Under the pieces are notes generated by a model, which worked only from the letters and a program-made list of their open reading frames with translations, searched no databases and had not been told where the DNA came from. A DNA stretch of 51,098 nt, taken from assembly GCF_003611735.1 (NCBI RefSeq), contig NZ_RAWG01000031.1:1-51098 (forward strand), in the 5' to 3' direction. Below, one piece after another: positions 1-8,155 of this stretch. Source of the stretch: Corallococcus sicarius. Lineage in GTDB: Bacteria; Myxococcota; Myxococcia; Myxococcales; Myxococcaceae. Every line of letters begins with the position of its first letter. Positions within the stretch are counted from its first letter, which is position 1. The position numbers and the translations under genes were made by a program.

Positions 1-395
1 GAGGCGGTCGAGGTGGACACCGCCACGCTGGTGGAGGGCGTGCACCCGCAGCTCAACGAGGCCGCGCTGCACGCGGCGCCGTCGCTGGGCTTCTCCCCCG
101 CGTTGATGGAGGGCAAGCCCGTCGCGGCGCGTCTCCCGATGGCGGGCCGGTGCTGGCCGCGTTCGTGCCGCCCGCGCTGGTGCGGGACTCGCCCGCGCCG
201 TACCCGCCGCTGCTCGTGGGCGAGCGCGTGGCGGGCACGGTGAAGCTGGAGCTGCTGGTGGACGAGGCGGGCGAGGTGGACACCGCCACGCTGGTGGAGG
301 GCGTGCACCCGCAGCTCAACGAGGCCGCGCTGCACGCGGCGCCGTCGCTGGGCTTCTCCCCCGCGTTGATGGAGGGCAAGCCCGTCGCGGTGCGC
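1..395. repeat. Direct repeat of TonB-domain segment, offset 263 bp
   Basis: About 125 bases at 1-129 recur almost identically at 264-392; differences include positions 8 and 128. The offset of 263 is not a multiple of three, so the first copy, which encodes the TATLVEGVHPQLNEAAL stretch in another frame, cannot be an in-frame domain duplication of the receptor. It is either the tail of a paralogous gene, a partial duplication, or an assembly artefact at a sequence edge. Confidence 0.8.
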
Positions 396-2858
396 CTGTT
401 CTTCGAGTACCGCTTCGAGGTGCCCCTGCCGGTGGCCACCGCCACGGACGGCGGCACGGACACAGCGCCGCAGGGGCCCGTCACGCTCAAGGGGCTGGTG
501 CGCGCCAAGGGCAACCGTCGGCCGCTCATTGGCGCCACGCTGGTGTCGGACGCCGCGCCGGACTTCCCCGTGCAGACGGACGAGCACGGTCGCTTCGAGG
601 CGCGCTTCCCCACGGGAGGGCAGGCGGTGCGCGTGTTCGCCGCGGGCCACAAGCCGGGCCTGTACCGCGAGGCCTTGAAGGGCACCGAGTCGCTGGAGGT
701 CGTCTACGGCCTGGAGCCGCTGGTCCTCAACCCGTACGAGACGGTGGTGCGAGGCGACCGCGAGCGCACCGAGGTCAGCCGCGTCACCCTGCACGACGCG
801 GAGCTGCGCGAGGTGCCCGGCACCATGGGCGACCCCTTCCGCGTCGTCATGCTGCTGCCGGGCGTGGGCAGCATGTTGTCCGGCGTGGCCTACCCGGTGG
901 TGCGCGGCAGCCAGCCCGCGTCCACGGGCTACTTCCTGGACGGCATCCGCGTCCCCATCCTCTTCCACCTGTTCCTGGGGCCCGCGGTCATCCACCCGGA
1001 CTTCATCGACGCCATCGACTTCTATCCGGGCTCACCGCCGCCGCAGTACGGCCGGCTGATGGGCGGCGCCATCGAAGGGCGGCTGTCCCGGCCGCGCGAT
1101 GACCGGGTGCACGGCAGCGCCTACGCGGACTTCATCAACGCGGGCTTCTTCCTGGAGACGCCCTTCAAGTCCACCGGCACCAATGTCAGCCTCGCCGGCC
1201 GCTATTCCTATACGCCGTGGCTCATCGCGCTCGCGGCGAACAGCCTCCAGGACCCCGCGCCTCCGGGGCGCAGCAATCCCAAGGTGGTGCTCGACTTCTG
1301 GGACTACCAGGGCCGTGTGGAGCAGGACGTGGGCCAGGGCAAGCTGCGGCTGTTTGCCTTTGGCTCGTCCGACACCTTCGGCTCCGAGGCCCAGGACGCG
1401 GCGGGCGACACCGCGCTGCAATCCATCCTCTTCCACCGCGTGGACCTGAGAGGCCGCCACCCGCTGGGCAAGGGCGAGTTCGAGGTGGGCGGCACGTGGG
1501 GCCTGGACCGCTTCGCCGTCGTGTCGCGCGGGCCGCAGAGCGGCAATGAAATCCACATCGACCAGAGCACGCTGTCCGCCCGCATGGGCTACACGGTGCC
1601 GCTGACGCAGCGGCTGCTGTTGCGCACGGGCGCGGACGTGGACCACAAGCGCGCCATCGTGGACCTGCTCTCCGTGGAGGACGGCGAGGAGGTGGAGGCG
1701 GACACGATCAGCGCCCCCGTGGCGCTGGCCACCTTCGCCGGCGCGTACGCCGAAGGCGTGTGGACGCCCACGGACCGCTGGACGGTGGTGCCCGGCCTGC
1801 GCCTGGACAGCTACCACCTGTCCGGCGGGTTCGACCACAAGGTCATCGAGCCGCGCCTCACGGTGCGCCACAAGCTCACCGACACCGTGACGCTCAAGGG
1901 CGGCGCGGGCGTCTTCCACCAGCCGCCCACCACCCTCATCAGCCTGCCCGTGGTGGACGTGGGCAGTCTGTTGTTGGGCCTCCAGGAGGGCGTGCAGCTG
2001 TCCATGGGCGCCGAGTGGAAGGCCTTCACGAAGTGGGAGGTGGGGCTGGAGCTGTACGTGAACCCCATGCTGCGCACCATCGAGCTGACGCCCTTCTCCG
2101 ACGAGGGGCTGGGCGAGGATCTGGACGGCGGCGACGGCGGCGAGCCCGACGTGCCGCCCGTTCCGCCGGGCGAGGGTGACTTCGCCCAGCGCGGCTTCCG
2201 CCGGGTGCGCGCGCGGCAGATTGACGTGGACGAGCCCCCGGTCAGCCGCGACGACTGGGACCTGCCGGACTTCTCCAGCCATGGACTGGCGTATGGGTTG
2301 GAGCTGCTCATCCGCTACCCGCTGGGGAACAACTGGTTCGGCTGGCTCTCCTACAGCCTGCAGCGCAGCACGCGGAACACCACGTTCTACCGCTACGACT
2401 CCAACGGGAGGGTCATCTCCGAGGCGAAGGACGACCTGCCCTTCGCCTTCGACCAGACGCACATCCTCAACCTGGTGGTCAGCCACAAGTTCTCCAACAA
2501 CATCACCCTGGGCGGCGTGCTGCACTTCAACACCGGCCGCCCCGAGTACGGCACCCTGGGCAGCCAGACGAACCGCGAGGGCACCGACAGCGACGGCCGC
2601 CCCGCGTGGGTGAAGGTGGACCGGGACGCGGTGGACCGGCTGCCGCCCTTCTTCCGCTTCGACCTGCGCCTGTCCAAGGCCTGGGCCTACGAGACCTTCA
2701 CCCTGGAGGCCTACCTGGACATGCTCAACGTCACCCTCAACCAGGAGACGCTGGGCTTCGAGTACGAGGGCGGCGGTGTTTCACGGCGGCCCCTGACGAA
2801 AAGTGCCGTGGGACTGCCCATCGCGCTGCCCATCATTGGAGTCAAGGGCCGGTACTGA
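150..2858 (+). CDS. TonB-dependent receptor with N-terminal TonB-like domain (5' end outside window)
   Basis: Outer-membrane active-transport receptor fused to a periplasmic TonB C-terminal-like domain. Residues about 5-90 have the TonB_C pattern (YPP near the start, GTVKLELLVDEAG, then a VRLFFEYRF strand). Residues about 105-165 look like a carboxypeptidase-regulatory (Ig-like) domain. A plug follows (VRGSQPASTGYFLDGIRVP) and then a long beta-barrel ending in an aromatic residue (GRY), as usual for outer-membrane proteins. GTG at 150 is only the first in-window start: it has no ribosome binding site and no signal peptide, and the frame stays open to the left edge, so the true start is probably upstream. 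An out-of-frame copy of part of the TonB domain lies at 1-130. The substrate cannot be told. Family call is firm; the N terminus is not. Confidence 0.85.
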   Translation: MLAAFVPPALVRDSPAPYPPLLVGERVAGTVKLELLVDEAGEVDTATLVEGVHPQLNEAALHAAPSLGFSPALMEGKPVAVRLFFEYRFEVPLPVATATDGGTDTAPQGPVTLKGLVRAKGNRRPLIGATLVSDAAPDFPVQTDEHGRFEARFPTGGQAVRVFAAGHKPGLYREALKGTESLEVVYGLEPLVLNPYETVVRGDRERTEVSRVTLHDAELREVPGTMGDPFRVVMLLPGVGSMLSGVAYPVVRGSQPASTGYFLDGIRVPILFHLFLGPAVIHPDFIDAIDFYPGSPPPQYGRLMGGAIEGRLSRPRDDRVHGSAYADFINAGFFLETPFKSTGTNVSLAGRYSYTPWLIALAANSLQDPAPPGRSNPKVVLDFWDYQGRVEQDVGQGKLRLFAFGSSDTFGSEAQDAAGDTALQSILFHRVDLRGRHPLGKGEFEVGGTWGLDRFAVVSRGPQSGNEIHIDQSTLSARMGYTVPLTQRLLLRTGADVDHKRAIVDLLSVEDGEEVEADTISAPVALATFAGAYAEGVWTPTDRWTVVPGLRLDSYHLSGGFDHKVIEPRLTVRHKLTDTVTLKGGAGVFHQPPTTLISLPVVDVGSLLLGLQEGVQLSMGAEWKAFTKWEVGLELYVNPMLRTIELTPFSDEGLGEDLDGGDGGEPDVPPVPPGEGDFAQRGFRRVRARQIDVDEPPVSRDDWDLPDFSSHGLAYGLELLIRYPLGNNWFGWLSYSLQRSTRNTTFYRYDSNGRVISEAKDDLPFAFDQTHILNLVVSHKFSNNITLGGVLHFNTGRPEYGTLGSQTNREGTDSDGRPAWVKVDRDAVDRLPPFFRFDLRLSKAWAYETFTLEAYLDMLNVTLNQETLGFEYEGGGVSRRPLTKSAVGLPIALPIIGVKGRY

Positions 2859-2882
2859 AGCGTCCCGGGGTCCAGGAGGAGT

Positions 2883-2901
2883 GCTCAGGGCTGAGCTTTT
2901 T
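2883..2901 (+). terminator. Probable intrinsic terminator after the TonB receptor
   Basis: A GCTCA / TGAGC stem with a GGGC loop is followed at once by five T, 25 bases past the receptor stop codon. The stem is short (5 bp), but a run of T is rare in DNA this GC-rich. Confidence 0.55.
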
Positions 2902-3035
2902 CTGGCCGATCTGCCCTCCAGGGCCGATTCTCCTTTCCGAAATTGTGTCAGTATTACAGGAGACGCGGGTTTTTCCTGCCTGCCCGGCACCGTCGCCGAG
3001 GGTGGAGGAAAGCCCGAAGCGTCGGGGGGAGTACG

Positions 3036-4628
3036 ATGATGGGTTTGTCCTGGGGGCCGGGTTCGGCCCCGGCGTGGGAGTTGCCCGCCGACAATGAGAC
3101 ACCCTGCATCTTCTTCGAGCCCCTGTTTGGGGAGACGGGCGACGTGCTCGACTTCCGGTGGACGTCCATGAACGTGCCGGCCGAGGGCTGGGTGCGCTCG
3201 CTGGAGCTGCCGCGGCATCTGTCCTTGTGGGCGCTGGAGGGCGTGGCGCTGTTCGACGTGGGGGCGTGCGTGCGGGTGCTGCTGCGCGGCGTGCCGCACG
3301 TGGGCCAGGTGCCCGGGGATGTCGCGGGCCGGCAGTTCGTGGTGGTGCGCCACGGTGAGGGGCTGGCGCTGTGGCTGCTGCCTCGCGACGAGAGCCGCGC
3401 GTCGGACGCGCAGCAGGCCATCCGGGAGCGCAACGCCCGGCGCGAGGTGGAGGAGGCGCTGGCGCGCACGGAGCAGACGGTGAGCGCGCTGCGCGAGGCG
3501 GAGGAGCGCTACCGGCTGGCGACGCGGGCCACGCACGACGTGCTGTGGGACTGGCACTTCGCCACCGACCGCGTGCGCTGGGATCCGGGCACGGGGGACG
3601 CGTTCGGCCACGCCACGGCGGTGTTGGACCATCAGCTGGGGTGGTGGGGCGCTCGCGTGCACGACGATGACCGCGAGCGGGTGGTGGACCGGCTGGTGAC
3701 GTTCGTCGCGTCCACGGGCGACGTGTGGAAGGACGAGTACCGGTTCCAGCGCGCGGACGGCAGCTGGGCGCACGTGTTGGACCGGGGCGTGCTGGCGCGC
3801 GACGACGAGGGGCGCCCGGTGCGGATGATCGGCTCCATGATGGACGTCACCGAGCGCACGCGGGAGCTGGCGTCGATGGTGGAGGAGGCGCGCTTTCGCG
3901 AGCGCTTCATCGGCATCCTCGGGCACGACCTGCGAAACCCGCTCAACGCCATCATGCTGTCGGCGCGGGCGCAGAAGCGGCGCGGGCCGCTGGAGTGCAC
4001 GCCGGAGCAGCACCGGCAGCATGCGCAGCGCATTGAGTCCTCCGCGGCGCGCATGGGGAACATGATCGCGGACCTGCTGGATTTGACGCGCGCGCGGCTG
4101 GCGGGCGGCATCCCCCTGCGCAAGGGGCCCACGGACCTGGGCGTGGTGTGTCAGCAGGTGGTGGACGAGCTGTCGGCGGCGTACCCGGAGCGGGCCATCG
4201 CGGTGGACGTGGATGGCAAGGCCGAAGGCGAGTGGGACGCAGAGCGGCTGGCGCAGGTCTTGAGCAACCTGGTGGGCAACGCGCTGGAGCACGGGACGCC
4301 GGAGGCGCCGGTGTTCCTGCGCTGCTGGGCGAAGGGCGACCACCAGGTGGTGGAGGTGCAGAACCCCGGCACGCCCATCCCGGAGGAGCTGCGCGAGCGG
4401 CTGTTTGATCCGTTCCGTCAGGGCGAGGGCGAGCGGACGCAGGGCCGGCGCAACGCGGGACTGGGGCTGGGGTTGTTCATCGTGAAGGAGATCGTCCAGG
4501 CGCACGGCGGGACGGTGGAGGTCGCGTCGTCGCAGAAGGAGGGCACGACGTTCACGGTGAAGTTGCCCAGGCCCCCGCGTCCGAAGGCGAAGGTCCGGGC
4601 GTCCCGGAGTCGTACGCGAACCGCCTGA
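3036..4628 (+). CDS. PAS-domain sensor histidine kinase, cytoplasmic
   Basis: Autophosphorylating sensor kinase of 530 residues. Residues 1-150 are a weakly conserved PAS-like or unknown region. A PAS fold with PAC end follows (ERYRLATRATHDVLWDW to DVTER, about 165-285). The HisKA H-box GHDLRNPL has its phospho-accepting His at 297, and the HATPase domain shows N (NLVGNALEHG) and G (GLGLGLFIV) boxes. No membrane segment is seen, so it probably senses an intracellular signal. ATG 3036 is chosen over upstream starts because GGGGGGA lies five bases before it; ATG 3039 is an alternative. No response regulator adjoins, as is common for orphan myxobacterial kinases. The H-box is the same type as in the kinases at 28431, 35641 and 39615, suggesting a paralogous family. 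Confidence 0.88.
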   Translation: MMGLSWGPGSAPAWELPADNETPCIFFEPLFGETGDVLDFRWTSMNVPAEGWVRSLELPRHLSLWALEGVALFDVGACVRVLLRGVPHVGQVPGDVAGRQFVVVRHGEGLALWLLPRDESRASDAQQAIRERNARREVEEALARTEQTVSALREAEERYRLATRATHDVLWDWHFATDRVRWDPGTGDAFGHATAVLDHQLGWWGARVHDDDRERVVDRLVTFVASTGDVWKDEYRFQRADGSWAHVLDRGVLARDDEGRPVRMIGSMMDVTERTRELASMVEEARFRERFIGILGHDLRNPLNAIMLSARAQKRRGPLECTPEQHRQHAQRIESSAARMGNMIADLLDLTRARLAGGIPLRKGPTDLGVVCQQVVDELSAAYPERAIAVDVDGKAEGEWDAERLAQVLSNLVGNALEHGTPEAPVFLRCWAKGDHQVVEVQNPGTPIPEELRERLFDPFRQGEGERTQGRRNAGLGLGLFIVKEIVQAHGGTVEVASSQKEGTTFTVKLPRPPRPKAKVRASRSRTRTA

Positions 4629-4647
4629 GCTTTCGGGAGGTGTGAGC

Positions 4648-4668
4648 GTTCACCGCCGGGCGGTGAAC
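4648..4668. promoter_or_regulatory. Perfect 10+1+10 palindrome
   Basis: Arms GTTCACCGCC and GGCGGTGAAC around a single G, 20 bases after the kinase stop and about 150 bases before the next start. It could be read as an operator, or as an 8-bp hairpin with a five-base loop. No T tract follows, so a regulator site is at least as likely as a terminator. Confidence 0.4.
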
Positions 4669-4821
4669 GGGTGAGCGTCCGCCGCCACACGCGACGTGCG
4701 TTGGCCGACGGACCGAAGGGGATGGGACGGGAGTGCAGGGCAGCTGCTCGCCGCGGGGATTCACGTTTACCGGTGGAGGAGGCCGTGCGGCTCGTGCGGC
4801 CACCTCGTGGAGGCAGTCCCC

Positions 4822-5778
4822 ATGTACGTCCGTCCCCCGCACACCCCCTCGCTGCGTTCTGCTTTCTGGCTGTCCCTGTGGTTCACCACCGCGCTGGTGG
4901 GTTGTGGTGCGCCGCTGACGGCGGAGGAGCCCACCGACGCCGTGGACGTGGGCCAGTCCACCCAGGCGGTGCTCTCCACCAATGGCCTGTCGACGAATGG
5001 CCTGTCCACGAACGGCCTGTCGACGAATGGCTTGTCCACGAATGGCCTGTCGACGAATGGCCTGTCGACGAATGGCCTGTCCACGAACGGGTTCAATACG
5101 TGGTTCACGGCGGATCCCGCGGCGGCGGACATGGTGATGCGCTACGTGGCGCAGTGCTCGTTGGCGGCGGGGAAGGAGCTTGTGTATCAGTCGCCTGCGT
5201 CGGGGGCGCGCTACACGTGGAAGGGGAGCCTGGGATTGGCGCCGGGCTGGGCGGGGGGCGCACCGGCGACCGCGGCGGAGCAGCAGGTGGTGAGCGCGTG
5301 CCTCGCGGCGCACGCGAACAAGTACGGCGTGCACGTGAACATCTCCGTGCTGGGGCGCGACGCGGTGGGCGGCGCGGTGCCGTACACGACGGACGAGCTG
5401 AGCACCTACAGCGAGCGCGAGGCGTGCTTCTTCGGCAACCTCTTCACGGCCGAGGGCCTGTTCGCCGCGAATGACGGCGCCTACCTGGACTACGACGAGA
5501 GCACGGTGCGCACCTGCGGCCTGTCGTCGTGGAGCGACACGGCGGCGTGCAGGCCGCTGACCCACGTGGGCGCGTGCCGCTACTACTGCACGCTGGACGC
5601 CACGCGGACCTACTACACGCGCTGCACGTACAACGGCGTGGCCTACCGCCCCGTCACCACGCGCATGCAGCCCCAGGATGTCTATCGCTGCGGCGACGGC
5701 GTGTGCCAGCTCACGGAGAAGTGCGGCAGCAGCAACACGGCGCTCAGCTGCGCGGCGGACTGCGGCGCCTGTCCGTAG
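4822..5778 (+). CDS. Lipoprotein with STNGL pentapeptide repeats and Cys-rich C terminus
   Basis: Exported lipoprotein of 318 residues and unknown function. ATG 4822 has GGAGG eight bases upstream and gives a signal peptide ending in lipobox LVGC (Cys28). Residues 52-91 are eight tandem STNGL units (the last is STNGF). A mid region follows with no family I recognise, and then a Cys-rich tail (CGDGVCQ, DCGAC) like the disulfide-rich repeats common on myxobacterial surface proteins. It stands alone between a kinase and a toxin locus. The repeat resembles pentapeptide repeats in period, but the N-G-L-S-T order is not the canonical A(D/N)LXX motif. Likely anchored in the outer membrane. Confidence 0.8.
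   Translation: MYVRPPHTPSLRSAFWLSLWFTTALVGCGAPLTAEEPTDAVDVGQSTQAVLSTNGLSTNGLSTNGLSTNGLSTNGLSTNGLSTNGLSTNGFNTWFTADPAAADMVMRYVAQCSLAAGKELVYQSPASGARYTWKGSLGLAPGWAGGAPATAAEQQVVSACLAAHANKYGVHVNISVLGRDAVGGAVPYTTDELSTYSEREACFFGNLFTAEGLFAANDGAYLDYDESTVRTCGLSSWSDTAACRPLTHVGACRYYCTLDATRTYYTRCTYNGVAYRPVTTRMQPQDVYRCGDGVCQLTEKCGSSNTALSCAADCGACP
4975..5094 (+). repeat. 15-bp coding minisatellite, 8 units
   Basis: Eight tandem 15-base units encode STNGL (last STNGF). Units differ mainly at synonymous positions (tcg/tcc, aat/aac, ctg/ttg), so the array is not a brand-new slippage product and the peptide appears to be kept by selection. Copy number could still vary between strains. Confidence 0.9.
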
Positions 5779-5917
5779 TCAGCCGCCAGGAGTCGTCTCC
5801 CAGGAGCATCCTGCCCTCGGGTCATGCACCGTTGTCCGGTTCGGCAGAATTGTCGGACTTGACGGCTATGACGGGTTTCTGCACGCCGCACCGGAGTGCA
5901 GTCAGGAGGCGCGAGTA

Positions 5918-6132
5918 ATGGGCAACCGCTGGTGGGCGGTGCTGTGGCTGGGGCTCTTTCCCCTGCGAGGAGCGGCTGCGGCTTCGCCCAACGCGGGCGT
6001 GGGCACGGATGAAGGATTCGTGCAGGTGGAGGCGACCCTCATCCTCGACGGAGGCGCGGGGGGGCGAGCACCGGCTTCGTGCGGCCGGGGGCGTTCGCCT
6101 CGGTGGGCCTGGGGGTGGACCCTGCGCGCTGA
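5918..6132 (+). pseudogene. Small exported protein, frame interrupted at a G7 tract
   Basis: ATG 5918 has GGAGG eight bases upstream and begins a clear Sec signal peptide (WWAVLWLGLFPLRGAAAAS). Seven G at 6058-6064 then put the natural reading out of frame. With one extra G the frame would continue as GASTGFVRPGAFASVG and stop at TGA 6130-6132, next to the start of the toxin lipoprotein; as sequenced, the frame instead runs straight into that lipoprotein gene. The result is either a frameshifted 71-residue gene, a sequencing error in a homopolymer, or a slippage switch that makes a fused product. Its place before a SitA-like gene is where sitB-type accessory genes lie in Myxococcus, but I see no homology evidence. 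Confidence 0.45.
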
Positions 6133-7654
6133 CGCCCTGGTGCTGACCGTGGTGCTGCTGGCCACGGGATGCGCCTCCGTGTCGCAGGTGCCTGGACGTG
6201 GCCGGAGCTTGAGCTACGCGCCGCGAGAGACCTCGTCGCCCGCGTGGGTGGAGGCTCCGAGTGATGAAGCCCCGCACGCCGGGGACTCCCTCCCACGCGC
6301 CTTCTCAGGGCCTGAGCAGCGGCTCCTGCGCCGTCAGGGAGCGCGTGACGACGCGACAGCAGTGGGAGTTGGCAGCATGGAGGGAGCTGTTGGGGGCGGG
6401 GCCCGGAGTGCTGCATTGACGCGTCAGGCAGTCCTCGACGCCACGGACGAGGTGAAGGGCTCCCTGCGCGGCGTCGAGGCCTCGTTCACCCAACTGGCGG
6501 CACGTCCTCCGGCCCTCGGCGGATGGGGCCTCACGGGCGTCTTCACGCGCTACCTTGACCAAGGCTCCAAGCAGGTGACGTGGCTTCATGGCGCGCTTGG
6601 GAGCGCCACCGTTTTGACAAAGGCGGCCTCGGAAGTTGGCGACACGGACATGGAGCTGGGCCTGATGCGCATGACGGGGCCGAAGCTCCAGGCGGCCTGG
6701 TTCGGGACCCTCCTGCTGGCCACCTGGGTGGACTTCCTCCACCTCGCGGACACCGTGCTCCGTCACTGCCCTATGTGCAGCGTCGAGAAGCTCTTCACGG
6801 ACCTTCATCGCGTGCAGGGGCTGATGGCGCCCACGCTGACGGACCTTGCCTCACTGGACCCGGAGCGGGTGGAGGCGGCGACGACCGCGATGCCCGAGCT
6901 GATGGGGAAGCTGACCCGTGAGTTCGCTACGCTCCAGCGAGAAACCCGCTCGACGATGAAACTCGGCGGGCAGGTCATCGCGGCGATGCAGGCGGTGGAG
7001 ATGGTCACGATGATCTCCACGATGAAGATGTCCCTGCCACGTGTGCCGCCCTCGGCCTCCGCGACGCTCGGCATGGGCCTCTTGATGAGTTCGGGGGGAG
7101 TCATGGTGGGCTCGCGGATGGTGGTCTCCGCTGAATGGGTGGAGATGATGCGAAGGCTCGTGCAGGCGGGCGTCATCTCCGTTCCCGCCGTCAGCGCAGC
7201 CGTCCTGATTCAAGGCGGACAGGTGCTGATGGCCCAGGCACATCAGGACCTCCCCAAGGGCGTGCGCGAAGCGTTGGGGGACAGCCCCGAAGTCCGCGGC
7301 ATGCATGAAACTGGCAGAGCGGGCGCGGGCATGTCGGACGCCCCGAAGCACCATGTGCTGCCGCAAGAGCACCGTGAATGGTTCGAGCAGCGCGGCTTCA
7401 AGGGTGACATGGACATCGACCAGTTCTGCGTCCGGATGGAGCAGGCCCACCACGAGGCGATTCATGGAGGGGGGAACTGGAAGTTGGGACGCATTTGGCC
7501 CGGCGAGTGGAATCGGAGGGTCATGGATGCGCTACTCCAGGCTGAGACGAGAGCCGGCCGGAGGTTGACGCGGAACACGATCCTACGGATCGTCGGGGAG
7601 AACATGGAGCGCTACTACATCCCAATGAACTTCGTTCCTGGGAGAAGCCGATGA
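6122..7654 (+). CDS. SitA-like polymorphic toxin lipoprotein (TIGR02269/DUF2380 type)
   Basis: Probable kin-discrimination toxin. Near the start is a lipoprotein signal, LVLTVVLLATGC (Cys17 counting from CTG 6122). Start options are CTG 6122, with GGGGGTGG just upstream and an Arg in the n-region, or GTG 6140, which gives a very short signal; the frame is also open back to 5918. The middle (about residues 80-390) is helical and hydrophobic in places. The C terminus carries KHHVLPQ (His410-411) and AHHEAIHGGGN (His443, 444, 448), the layout of HNH/AHH-type nucleases. In Myxococcus, lipoproteins of this kind pass between cells by outer-membrane exchange; that role and nuclease activity here are inference. 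The stop overlaps the next start as ATGA, the usual coupling of toxin to immunity gene. Confidence 0.72.
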   Translation: MRADALVLTVVLLATGCASVSQVPGRGRSLSYAPRETSSPAWVEAPSDEAPHAGDSLPRAFSGPEQRLLRRQGARDDATAVGVGSMEGAVGGGARSAALTRQAVLDATDEVKGSLRGVEASFTQLAARPPALGGWGLTGVFTRYLDQGSKQVTWLHGALGSATVLTKAASEVGDTDMELGLMRMTGPKLQAAWFGTLLLATWVDFLHLADTVLRHCPMCSVEKLFTDLHRVQGLMAPTLTDLASLDPERVEAATTAMPELMGKLTREFATLQRETRSTMKLGGQVIAAMQAVEMVTMISTMKMSLPRVPPSASATLGMGLLMSSGGVMVGSRMVVSAEWVEMMRRLVQAGVISVPAVSAAVLIQGGQVLMAQAHQDLPKGVREALGDSPEVRGMHETGRAGAGMSDAPKHHVLPQEHREWFEQRGFKGDMDIDQFCVRMEQAHHEAIHGGGNWKLGRIWPGEWNRRVMDALLQAETRAGRRLTRNTILRIVGENMERYYIPMNFVPGRSR

Positions 7655-8121
7655 CCGCTGACCATCCTTGGGACGGCAATTGGAAGGCCCGCATGTATGA
7701 GCGAGTCCGCGAGCGCGGCTACGACTCGCTGACTGCCTTTGCCGAAGCGCGCCCGACCGCATCACTGGTGGCGCTGGCCGAGGAACTTGGACGGGACGAC
7801 ATCGCCGGGGTGCAGATATTCAGCGGGTTGGTGGCGGAGGCGGAGCGCAGCAAGCAGCTCACACGACTGGTGCGCGGGCAGTGCGTGCGCGAGCTGTACG
7901 CGTGTCTGCCCAACGGCTGGCCGTCCGTGCTGGATGACGACGCTCGGCTGGAGGTTGCCATCGCGCTCGGCCATTGGTTCGCCTACACCCCAGAAACTCA
8001 CAAGGGGCGCGTTGACCGGGCCGGCGAGGTGCTCCTCTCCAGTCCGCCACCCCCTGGATGGCGTCCGCTCGGTCCTGACGACGAACTCCTCCTGATGCTC
8101 CTTCCCGACGAGGAAGCCTGA
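7651..8121 (+). CDS. Putative cognate immunity protein of the DUF2380-type toxin
   Basis: A 156-residue soluble, acidic protein without signal peptide or membrane segment. It begins inside the toxin stop codon (ATGA at 7651-7654), so the two are translated together. I recognise no domain; it is rich in Trp, Asp, Glu and Leu and ends in an acidic tail (PDDELLLMLLPDEEA). Position, size and coupling argue for an immunity protein that binds and blocks the C-terminal nuclease-like domain of the preceding lipoprotein in the cytoplasm. The function rests on context only. It meets the SRPBCC gene tail to tail 34 bases further on. Confidence 0.6.
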   Translation: MTADHPWDGNWKARMYERVRERGYDSLTAFAEARPTASLVALAEELGRDDIAGVQIFSGLVAEAERSKQLTRLVRGQCVRELYACLPNGWPSVLDDDARLEVAIALGHWFAYTPETHKGRVDRAGEVLLSSPPPPGWRPLGPDDELLLMLLPDEEA

Positions 8122-8136
8122 CCCGCGAGGTGCTGC

Positions 8137-8148
8137 GCATTGCAATGC
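8137..8148. repeat. 12-bp perfect palindrome between convergent genes
   Basis: GCATTGCAATGC lies in the 34-base gap between the convergent immunity and SRPBCC genes. It may add to bidirectional termination, but it has no T tract and too little room for a real hairpin loop, so no role can be assigned. Confidence 0.35.
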
Positions 8149-8155
8149 ACGGTCT

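Noticed and set aside
4975-5094. Tandem units considered as a CRISPR array
   Set aside because: Fifteen-base units without spacers, in frame within a lipoprotein gene; no cas genes.
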